Assembly (NCBI RefSeq): GCF_025717515.1
Contig: NZ_JAJIRN010000012.1
Span: 1-64,000 of the forward strand
DNA length: 64,000 nucleotides
From: Roseateles oligotrophus
Lineage (GTDB): Bacteria > Pseudomonadota > Gammaproteobacteria > Burkholderiales > Burkholderiaceae_C
Direction of reading: 5' to 3'
Part shown: positions 1-6,838 of the stretch, piece after piece
Layout: the number at the start of each line of letters is the position of its first letter
Position numbering within the stretch: position 1 is the stretch's first letter
Made by a program: the position numbers and the translations under genes
The notes under the pieces: model-generated
Seen by the model: only the letters and a program-made list of their open reading frames with translations
What the model was told of the DNA's origin: nothing
The model's database searches: none

Positions 1-216
1 CTTTGTACCGGATGCGCTGGCACGAATGTCAATCCGCCTCAGAGCCCCCTTACCGCCGGGCCTCAACCCACAGGCATTGAGAAGTGCCGCCGCTCCAAAC
101 GATTGATCCACAGTGCGATGCCGCCGCCAGCCGATGAGCTCGTTCGCCATCGGCCTTGCCTTGCAAGCTTCAAAACAATACCTGACTCAGCCAGCACGCG
201 GATCAAAACCGCGTCC

Positions 217-1485
217 TCACCATCGAATAGAAGCGGTTCCTGGCCGGCGTTCACACATGGATAGGTATTCGGTAAATTCAAGCTGCTGATTCTGCTCAAA
301 ACAGGACATGGCATAACGAAAGGCAGCCTCGCCATGCCCAGCCTTCGCAGCACGGGCCATGTACTCATTGCCTTTATCAACGTCGGCAGTTGTCCCAATT
401 CCCTGCTGGTAAGCAATTGCGAGTTCAAAGGTGGCTTGCGCCAAGCCTGGGGGGATTGCGTTCGGGCCATCTTCTGAGAAGTAGACCTGCCAAACGCTTT
501 CATCAATCCTCAACAGCCAGTGCAGGTACTTCTTGTGCCTACGCTTGTTCACTCCACCGGTTTTGGTCTTGAATTCCTGCAGTCGCCTCAGCATGATCTC
601 GGGGAGGCTTTTGCTTTTTCCCACGTTGACTGAGTCGCCTTGCTTCTTAGCGAACTCGATGGCCTCACGTGCTGCATCGGCAGCAAGGAGACTGGTTTCT
701 TCTGCTTCATCAAGTTGCCCAAGCTCTAGATAGGCGTCAGCCAAAGCCGCTAAGGCGTCTGGGTAGTCTTCGTAGGTCCACCCGCCTGTATCGTTACCGT
801 CGACGGAATTTTTGGCCTTTTCCCACATCAAGCGGGCGGAATCAACTGCCTTAGTTGCCCATTTGAAGAACTCGTTGGGATCCCGTTGAACGCCGTCACC
901 GAATTGATATCGACGCGCCAGTTTGATGCTCGCAGCTGGATCCGCCGCCGCCGCACCTTTGATAGTCCATTCTGCAGCGCGCTCGGCGGACTTCTGTCCA
1001 AGGTCCATTTTGGTATGGGCTTCTGCCAGCACGAACATGGCTTCGGTATCTTTCAGCTTGGCAGCTTTTCCCATCAACTCCCAGAATTTTTCAATGTTTC
1101 TTGGGGTGCCAAGTCCATCCCGATAGGCCAAGGCCAAATCGAAATAGAGTGAGGTGATCTGAAGGTCTTCAGCGCCCTTTTTCATCCATTCAAAGGCTCG
1201 AACTTGATCGGGCTCGGTTCCGCTCCCCTGCTGATACGCTGCCACTACCTCCTCGACCGCAGCATGCACCTCCAAAATGGCTGCGTGCCTTGCCCACTGA
1301 AACCGGGCGAATGGGTCGTCCATGAGCTTCTCGAGCTCTTCGAGGTAGAGCGACTCTTTGTCAGCGGCACCGCTGGTGATCAGGCGGCTAAGTGCATTTG
1401 CGTCCACAGTTGCTCCGTTCGTTCTTGTTCGAAAGCACAGTTCAACGTGCTTGTTGACCCCGATGAAAACCGCCTTCGTCGCCAT
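217..1485 (-). CDS. Sel1-repeat protein with a caspase-like N-terminal remnant
   Basis: A 422-residue protein with no signal peptide. From about residue 60 on it carries degenerate Sel1/TPR-like helical repeats, seen as AFEWMKKGAED, LALAYRDGLGTP and FELAIAYQQGIGTT, each with the usual A..Y..G.G pattern; such repeats are protein-binding scaffolds. The first 35 residues (MATKAVFIGVNK, then GATVDANALSRLI) resemble the opening strand and helix of caspase-family (C14) proteins. The body of that domain, including its catalytic His and Cys, is absent, so this may be a shortened derivative. The start is supported by a strong GGAGG about 5 bases upstream. The C-terminus after the last repeat (SMCERRPGTASIRW) looks unstructured and may be altered. 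It lies in the integrase-associated segment. Function unknown. Confidence 0.8.
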   Translation of the reverse strand: MATKAVFIGVNKHVELCFRTRTNGATVDANALSRLITSGAADKESLYLEELEKLMDDPFARFQWARHAAILEVHAAVEEVVAAYQQGSGTEPDQVRAFEWMKKGAEDLQITSLYFDLALAYRDGLGTPRNIEKFWELMGKAAKLKDTEAMFVLAEAHTKMDLGQKSAERAAEWTIKGAAAADPAASIKLARRYQFGDGVQRDPNEFFKWATKAVDSARLMWEKAKNSVDGNDTGGWTYEDYPDALAALADAYLELGQLDEAEETSLLAADAAREAIEFAKKQGDSVNVGKSKSLPEIMLRRLQEFKTKTGGVNKRRHKKYLHWLLRIDESVWQVYFSEDGPNAIPPGLAQATFELAIAYQQGIGTTADVDKGNEYMARAAKAGHGEAAFRYAMSCFEQNQQLEFTEYLSMCERRPGTASIRW

Positions 1486-1901
1486 TCAACCCTCCTCCGG
1501 GCTCGGTCATTGTCCTTCGTTTGATGACTAGTGATTTGCAGCTCAAGTCATATCGCTGTACGGCCGAATTGGGTCGTCTGCAGCCGATGACGCCGGGGCA
1601 AGTAGTCGTACACGAGCCGCGAACCAGCAGGTCGCATTCGAGTGACTGGTGACGGAGGTGGAGCGGTCGATCGAGTCTGTAGATATCGAATACCCGCTCA
1701 GCGTGGACGCCGACGCTCACCGCGCGCGCGCCAAAGCCGTAGACCAGCCTGAAGCAGGTACAGCGAGCCCCAGAAGCGGGCTGATGTCATGGGGGACAAG
1801 ATCAACTGATCAGCGTCCTGTCCATGTAGCCACGCTAAAACGAGAGCAGACCGAGCAAGCATGCGGCTGTGTCTGCCCTGGGTGTGGTGCGCCGCCTGTC
1901 T
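1486..1901. other. stretch with no supported gene
   Basis: About 416 bases between the Sel1-repeat gene and the DUF2384 gene. Short open frames exist on both strands, but none has a recognisable domain, a good ribosome binding site or coherent composition. Its upstream part presumably contains the promoter of the Sel1-repeat gene. Confidence 0.5.
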
Positions 1902-2192
1902 TCAAACGGCACCTCCCCACTTTAAAGCGGTCAGGATTTCGCTCACACGCTTTGCACCGGCTTTTGTTTGCGCCGCCATGAACGGGCTCTGGCCGTCGAG
2001 CAGAGGGTGTTCTTCTCGCATCCAGCCGTCTGCGTCTGCTTCTGTTTTGAAGGTGTCGCGAGCCATTGCAGCGAGTTCAGCAGCATCGGTTTCACTGTGA
2101 TTCGAGGTCTCAAGCGATTTCACGACCGTCCAAGCTCCAACATTGCATGCAATCATTTTGATCAATTTGCACCGCAAAGTTCGCGGTTTCAT
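1902..2192 (-). CDS. DUF2384 (Xre/MbcA/ParS toxin-binding) domain protein
   Basis: A 96-residue protein. Residues about 35-95 match the C-terminal toxin-binding domain of the Xre/MbcA/ParS antitoxin family: an F.TEADADGWM segment, then HPLLDGQSPFMAAQT, AGAKRVSEILTALKWGG. The usual pattern is W+..P...L.G..P......G...V...L..+.+G. The N-terminal part is too short for a full Xre helix-turn-helix. Its start codon overlaps the stop codon of the upstream gene in an ATGA arrangement, so the two are probably translationally coupled. Family members neutralise RES-domain or similar toxins, but no RES gene is seen here, so an antitoxin role is inference. Confidence 0.7.
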   Translation of the reverse strand: MKPRTLRCKLIKMIACNVGAWTVVKSLETSNHSETDAAELAAMARDTFKTEADADGWMREEHPLLDGQSPFMAAQTKAGAKRVSEILTALKWGGAV

Positions 2193-2443
2193 TGACCTGA
2201 TTCTTGAGCTTCATCCTCTCTCAGTCGACGGATGCGTTGAAGCGCGAGCATCGCAGAGACCAGGGTTGAAGGTTTGAGACCGCCTTCAAGCATCAGTCGC
2301 TGGTGCAGCTCGACGTTCAATTGAGGATGCCGATTTCGGTCGTCGAACGGCCCTTTGTCCGCGTATCGATCTTGGCATTGCTGGTCGAGTTTCATAGGCG
2401 GAAAATAACATGCATCCTCACGCCAGGCGCGTGGAAAAATCAT
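2189..2443 (-). CDS. small protein coupled to the DUF2384 gene
   Basis: An 84-residue frame, or 68 residues if translation begins at the internal ATG at 2395. It ends in an ATGA overlap with the DUF2384 gene, which is the main evidence that it is real. It is hydrophilic with a basic helical C-terminal half (STLVSAMLALQRIRRLRED) and no recognised domain. No clear ribosome binding site precedes either start. Its place in front of a DUF2384 protein makes it a candidate partner, toxin or accessory, but nothing in the sequence shows activity. Confidence 0.5.
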   Translation of the reverse strand: MIFPRAWREDACYFPPMKLDQQCQDRYADKGPFDDRNRHPQLNVELHQRLMLEGGLKPSTLVSAMLALQRIRRLREDEAQESGQ

Positions 2444-2814
2444 TGACCATTGATGTTGTAGTGTCGAAGTCGACGGTCAGTCTGGGCACGGCCGCCTGTG
2501 AAGGTCGACGAGGAGGGGCCTAGAGGTGCATCGCATCTTTACGAGGAGCGCTCGGCAGGATTCGACACACTCTGGGGCGATTTCAGTCAATTTCAGTTCG
2601 CAGCTTAAATTCAAGATCGATCGTAAGTACCTTGTCTGTCATTGCCAATGACCTTTCCGGCTATCGGCCATGCTGAACTGAATGACACCCGCCAGCCAGA
2701 ACTGCCAGAGGTCTTGTGTGACGACCCCACAGGCAGGCTACGTTCACCGGAACCGCGAGTCACGATGTCAGCACTAATGACGGGCCGGAATGCGCACAAA
2801 TTCAAGGCTCACGA
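2444..2814. other. stretch with no supported gene
   Basis: About 370 bases between the small coupled gene and the first integrase. No open frame with recognisable content, no clear long inverted repeat and no tRNA-like sequence was seen. It may hold the promoter of the two-gene unit downstream. Confidence 0.4.
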
Positions 2815-4155
2815 TCACACGGAACTTACTTTTTCTAAACGCAGGGGCACTGGCGTAAACGTCGGAAGCACAGCGTGCTTTCGATAGTCGTCGCGTCCAT
2901 CGTGCAAGTCGTCCAGATAGTCAGCCCAGACCTGCATCATTTGTCGGCGCTCCTCGCGAAACTGGGTGCGGTTGTACGCGCGGCCGTTCGCGTCGCTCAC
3001 CTGGTGCGCCAGTTGAAGTTCGATGACATCCTTGTTGAAGGACAACCTTTCGTGCAATAGCGTCCGTGCAGTCGCACGGAACCCATGTCCTGTAAGCTCG
3101 TCTTCGGAGTAGCCCAAGCGTCTAAAGGCTTTATTGAGCGTGCTATCCGATATCGGACCGCCGCTCGCCCCGGTACCAGGGAACACAAAGTCCCCCCCGC
3201 CTGTAAGTTGCTTCAGTTCTTTCAAGATGCGTACTGCCTGGCGGGCGAGAGGCACAAAGTGCTCAGCACCATTGATTTTTTCTTGCTTCAAGCGCTTCAT
3301 TGCATCGGACGGCACAAGCCATTCGCCTTTATCCAGGAAGAAGTTGCACCAACGTGCATGCCGAAGCTCGCCTGGGCGAAGAAATAACATGGGCATAAGT
3401 TGCAAAGCGGCTACTACCACAGCCGTTCCTTGATAGGTGCGAGTAGCCCTGATCAGTTTCGCCAGTTCTCGGGGTTCTGTGATGGCAGAAAAATGAACGG
3501 GATGATGCTTCCTTAGTAATTTCTTCAAGTCGCGGCAGGGATCAGCTTTGAGCAGCCCTTCACCAACCCCAAAGCAAAAAACGTTTGACGCGTGCTCCAG
3601 CGCACGGTGCGCAGTCTCGGTCGTTCCCTTTTTCTGTATGCGCCGGCATATATCCAGGATTTTTGGCGGCTCTATAGAGGCGATCGGCTTGCGCCCAATA
3701 TCCGGAAACAAATGGATTTCCAGGCGCCGAATCACTCGACGTGCGTGGGTATCCACCCAATCAGACTTCCGAGTTTCGTACCACCTGAGCGCGACGTCTT
3801 CGAAGCTGCCTCTGGGGGCCGCTCCGGTCAAGGCGCGGCGCTCATCTTCCAACTTAGCAAGGGTGGCGATCTTCGTCTCGTGTCGGTCGGCACTAGGGTT
3901 GATTCCCGATGCCGCCAGTTGCTGCAGCGCCAGTGCTTTTTGGCGGGCCAGGGCAAGTGTCACTTTCGGATAGACGCCCAGACTAATCGTCTGTCGTTTC
4001 ATCTCGAAAGTGTAGTCAAGGCGCCAAGCGTGCCTGCGCCCGGGAACTCTACTTGCGAGCAAGTACAGCCCGCCTCCGTCAGACAACCGTGCGAGCGGCT
4101 TTTCAGGTTTCCATGCTTCGATTGCTAGGTTGCTCTTGATCAGTTGAATTGCCAT
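2815..4155 (-). CDS. P4-type tyrosine recombinase/integrase (copy 1)
   Basis: A site-specific recombinase of 446 residues from the ATG at 4155. That start is preferred because the first residues (MAIQLIK) match those of the neighbouring integrase and an AAGG lies about 7 bases upstream; an in-frame extension to 4248 is possible. Residues 1-95 form the DUF4102 arm-DNA-binding domain (LSDGGGLYLLAS, SLGVYPKVTLALAR). A SAM-like core-binding domain spans about 110-200, and the catalytic domain follows. Visible catalytic residues are Arg in LFLRPGELRHARW, His and Arg in GHGFRATARTLLHE, a second His in LQLAHQVSD and the nucleophilic Tyr in GRAYNR. It appears intact. It lies in the same orientation as the second integrase, both beside tRNA-Phe, as expected for an element integrated at a tRNA gene. 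Confidence 0.93.
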   Translation of the reverse strand: MAIQLIKSNLAIEAWKPEKPLARLSDGGGLYLLASRVPGRRHAWRLDYTFEMKRQTISLGVYPKVTLALARQKALALQQLAASGINPSADRHETKIATLAKLEDERRALTGAAPRGSFEDVALRWYETRKSDWVDTHARRVIRRLEIHLFPDIGRKPIASIEPPKILDICRRIQKKGTTETAHRALEHASNVFCFGVGEGLLKADPCRDLKKLLRKHHPVHFSAITEPRELAKLIRATRTYQGTAVVVAALQLMPMLFLRPGELRHARWCNFFLDKGEWLVPSDAMKRLKQEKINGAEHFVPLARQAVRILKELKQLTGGGDFVFPGTGASGGPISDSTLNKAFRRLGYSEDELTGHGFRATARTLLHERLSFNKDVIELQLAHQVSDANGRAYNRTQFREERRQMMQVWADYLDDLHDGRDDYRKHAVLPTFTPVPLRLEKVSSV

Positions 4156-4437
4156 CGTCGTGCCTTGCGCGTGGTCGTAGCGCGCTTTGATTAATCGGGT
4201 GCCGCAGGGTTTCACTGCGATGACCAAATTGTTCCAAGGCCGACTCAACTATCGGGCGAAGAGGGCAAGTTAGGGTGGGGTAGATTTTGGACCTCCCTGG
4301 ACAATTAACCCCTGAAACAGATGCATCCCAGCGCCTGGATCTGCCCGCCCAGAGGAGCAGCATGCGCCGCAATCACTCACCGCAGACCGCCTTGAAGCTC
4401 AGAGTACGGTGTGATCAAGGCCGCGAGCCGAAGCTGC

Positions 4438-5775
4438 CTAAGCCTGCGGCTTCTCCGCCCGCCTCTTCGTCACAGGAACAAATTCCGGTTGCTCCGCATG
4501 AGTTCGATAGTCGGATCGTCCCTCACGCAGTTCATCCAAGTAGTCTGCCCACTTTTGCATCATTGCCTTGCGTGCGTCAAGGAACTCGGCGCGGTTGTAA
4601 GCGCGCCCATTCACATCTTTCACCTCATGCGCGAGTTGCAACTCAATGATTTCACGGTCGACCGACAGCGCCTCACGCAGCAATGTCCGGGCGGTGGCCC
4701 GGAAACCGTGACCCGTCGCGATATCCGAGGTGTAACCCAGCACCCGCAAAGCAGCGTTGATCGTTCCGTCAGACATGCTTCTTCCCGCGCGCCCTTCTGC
4801 TGGAAAAACAAAGTCCGTTTTTCCCGTCAGGCGATACAACTCTTCGAGGACTGCGACGGCTTGCCGAGGAAGAGGCACGAAGTGAGGAGCCCCCAAATTC
4901 TTTTGCACTTTTGTTCGCTTCATGCGCTGCGACGGTACGAGCCAGATGGCGTTTACAAGATCGAACTCGTCCCATCTAGCCTGACGGAATTCGCCTGGCC
5001 TAAGGAAAAGCATTGGCGCCAATTGAAGGGCGGACCTGGTCACGAACGAGCCGTTATAAGCATGGATCGCTTTGAGCAGCTCGGCGAGCTCCCGGGGCTT
5101 TGTGATCGCAGCGAAATGCTTCACCACCGGTTTCTTTAGAGCTCCGCGCAGATCACGGCAAGGATCGGTCTTAAGAAGACACTCGGCAATACCAAATCTA
5201 CAGACGTTGGAACAATGCTCAAGAGTACGGTGCGCAGTTTCAAGCGTACCTTGCGATTCGACCCGACGACAGACCTCAAGGATGGCGGGGGGTTCGATCG
5301 AGACGATCGGCTGCCGACCGATATACGGGAATACATGTTGTTCGAGCCGTCGAATGACCTTCGATCCATACGAATTCATCCAGTCCTCTTTGCGGATCGC
5401 GTACCAACGGCGTGCGACATCCTCGAAGCTGTTCTTTGGCGCCTCTCCTTTGAGCAATCGACGCTCCGCATCGATTGCTTCGACGACTGCGACCCTTTTC
5501 GCCTTGCGCTGCGCGCTAGGATTGATGTCGCGCGCGACCAAATTTTGGATCTCGCGCGCCTTCATTCTTGCCAGTTGCAGATCCACCTTCGGGTAGACGC
5601 CCAGGCTAAGCGTCGCGCGTTTTCTCTCAAAGGTGTAGTCGAACCGCCAAGCGTGTCGCCTGCCAGGGACCTTGGCCGCGAGCAGAAAGAGCCCTCCGCC
5701 ATCCGACATTCTTTCCAGAGGCTTCGGTTTCCACGCCTCGATTACCCCGTCATCCTTGATCAATTCAATCGCCAT
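4438..5775 (-). CDS. P4-type tyrosine recombinase/integrase (copy 2)
   Basis: A 445-residue paralogue of the integrase just downstream, with the same domain order: DUF4102 arm-binding (LSDGGG-like MSDGGGLFLLAAK, SLGVYPKVDLQLAR), core-binding, then the catalytic domain. Catalytic residues are visible: Arg in LFLRPGEFRQARW, His/Arg in GHGFRATARTLLRE, His in LQLAHEVKD and Tyr in GRAYNRAEF. The start at MAIELIK is set by alignment with copy 1 and an AAGG shortly upstream. The gene lies about 215 bases from the 3' end of tRNA-Phe and points away from it, the standard arrangement for a tRNA-targeting integrase. A large nested inverted repeat sits 46 bases upstream of the start and may control expression. 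Confidence 0.94.
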   Translation of the reverse strand: MAIELIKDDGVIEAWKPKPLERMSDGGGLFLLAAKVPGRRHAWRFDYTFERKRATLSLGVYPKVDLQLARMKAREIQNLVARDINPSAQRKAKRVAVVEAIDAERRLLKGEAPKNSFEDVARRWYAIRKEDWMNSYGSKVIRRLEQHVFPYIGRQPIVSIEPPAILEVCRRVESQGTLETAHRTLEHCSNVCRFGIAECLLKTDPCRDLRGALKKPVVKHFAAITKPRELAELLKAIHAYNGSFVTRSALQLAPMLFLRPGEFRQARWDEFDLVNAIWLVPSQRMKRTKVQKNLGAPHFVPLPRQAVAVLEELYRLTGKTDFVFPAEGRAGRSMSDGTINAALRVLGYTSDIATGHGFRATARTLLREALSVDREIIELQLAHEVKDVNGRAYNRAEFLDARKAMMQKWADYLDELREGRSDYRTHAEQPEFVPVTKRRAEKPQA

Positions 5776-5820
5776 CGTCGTGCCCTTTGCGCGGCTTGCG
5801 CGCGTTGGTTCATAGGCACC

Positions 5821-5876
5821 GCAGTGACTTTTCATGCTGATACTCACGTTTTTTGAGTATCAGCAGCAGTCACTGC
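5821..5876. promoter_or_regulatory. nested inverted repeat upstream of integrase copy 2
   Basis: An inner pair of 11-base arms (5836-5846 and 5854-5864, GCTGATACTCA and its complement) flanks a 7-base loop (CGTTTTT). An outer pair of 9-base arms (5821-5829 and 5868-5876, GCAGTGACT and its complement) encloses it. Twenty bases pair perfectly. It lies between tRNA-Phe and the integrase start. It could be an operator for integrase or excisionase control, an att-arm site, or an RNA hairpin in the leader; the sequence does not decide between them. Confidence 0.6.
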
Positions 5877-5920
5877 GGGACGACCGGATTTCGATGGAGT
5901 AACTCGGACACCGTCGGACA

Positions 5921-5960
5921 ACAAAAAAGCCCTAACGCATTGCTACGTAAGGGCTTTTGG
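5921..5960 (-). terminator. intrinsic terminator of tRNA-Phe
   Basis: A hairpin with 9-base arms (5925-5933 and 5950-5958, AAAAGCCCT and its complement) and a 16-base loop. Read on the minus strand the descending arm runs into six Ts. It lies about 30 bases beyond the 3' end of tRNA-Phe, so it most likely ends that transcript. Confidence 0.75.
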
Positions 5961-5989
5961 ACATCCTCGGTGTTCCGCGGACGTAAATC

Positions 5990-6065
5990 TGGTGGCCTGG
6001 GGCGGAATCGAACCACCGACACGCGGATTTTCAATCCGCTGCTCTACCGACTGAGCTACCAGGCC
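5990..6065 (-). tRNA. tRNA-Phe (GAA)
   Basis: A 76-base tRNA with genome-encoded CCA. The acceptor stem GGCCTGG pairs perfectly with CCAGGCC, the D-loop contains AGTCGGTAGAG, and the T-arm has GGTTCGATTCC. The anticodon loop TTGAAAA gives anticodon GAA, decoding phenylalanine. The gene is followed by an intrinsic terminator and then, in the same orientation, by two integrase genes, so its 3' end is the probable integration target. Confidence 0.97.
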
Positions 6066-6134
6066 TTGTTATTCTTTTCATCACTTCTTTGCAGCAAAAA
6101 ATGCTTCAAATCAGCGAAGACCGCGACTATAGCA

Positions 6135-6827
6135 CTAAATTCCGCCGCCGCGCTTATTCCGACTCAAATCGACACCCAACTGCTTGAGCTTCCGATACAG
6201 ATGCGTGCGCTCAAGCCCGGTCTTCTCGGCCACGCGGGTCATCGAGCCATTCTCTTTCGAGAGGTGGAATTCAAAATAGCTCTTCTCGAAGGCATCACGG
6301 GCCTCGCGCAAAGGGCGATCAAGCTCGAAGCTCTGCTCCGACGCCAAACCCATCGCCGGTTGCACCATCTGAGGCAACAAGCCGAGGTTGGGCGCCGTAT
6401 ATTGGGCCGGCATCTCACTGCGCATATAGGTCGACACGCCCACCGGCGGCGCCGGCCTCGGCGCTACCTTGACCAATGACTGCTCAACCGCACGCAACAG
6501 CTTTTGCAAGGTGATCGGCTTTTCCAGGAAGGCAATCGCGCCGAACTTGGTCGCCTCAACCGCCGTATCAATGGTGCCATGGCCGCTCATCATGATGACA
6601 GGCATGGTCAGCAAACCAGCGCCACCCCATTCCTTCAGCAAAGTGATGCCGTCCACATCGGGCATCCAGATGTCGAGCAGGACCAAATCCGGTCGCATAC
6701 GCTCACGCACGGCGCGAGCCTGCGCAGCGTTTTCAGCCATTTCTATCGTGTGACCCTCATCGCTGAGGATTTCTGACAACAAGGCTCGAATGCCTAATTC
6801 GTCGTCAACTACAAGAATTGTTGCCAT
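6135..6827 (-). CDS. NtrX-like response regulator without an AAA+ domain
   Basis: A 230-residue cytoplasmic response regulator. Residues 1-120 are the receiver domain, with acidic pocket D8/D9, phosphoacceptor D52 (LVLLDIWMPD) and the conserved Lys in FLEKPI. A proline-rich linker follows. The C-terminal 50 residues form a Fis-type helix-turn-helix (MTRVAEKTGLERTHLYRKLKQLG). Canonical NtrX/NtrC proteins carry a sigma-54-interacting AAA+ ATPase between these parts; it is missing here, so this protein should act as a simple DNA-binding activator or repressor. It begins 11 bases after its partner kinase and is surely co-transcribed with it. Confidence 0.9.
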   Translation of the reverse strand: MATILVVDDELGIRALLSEILSDEGHTIEMAENAAQARAVRERMRPDLVLLDIWMPDVDGITLLKEWGGAGLLTMPVIMMSGHGTIDTAVEATKFGAIAFLEKPITLQKLLRAVEQSLVKVAPRPAPPVGVSTYMRSEMPAQYTAPNLGLLPQMVQPAMGLASEQSFELDRPLREARDAFEKSYFEFHLSKENGSMTRVAEKTGLERTHLYRKLKQLGVDLSRNKRGGGI

Positions 6828-6838
6828 GGAGTCCTAGT

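Noticed and set aside
1-216. Open frame at the left edge on the minus strand overlapping the Sel1-repeat gene
   Set aside because: No domain, no ribosome binding site and composition unlike a gene; it mostly overlaps the Sel1-repeat frame.
2611-2805. 64-residue frame between the small coupled gene and the first integrase
   Set aside because: No ribosome binding site, no conserved pattern; likely chance.
5905-5920. Short CGGACA direct repeats as an attachment site
   Set aside because: Too short, and no matching copy was found elsewhere in the window.
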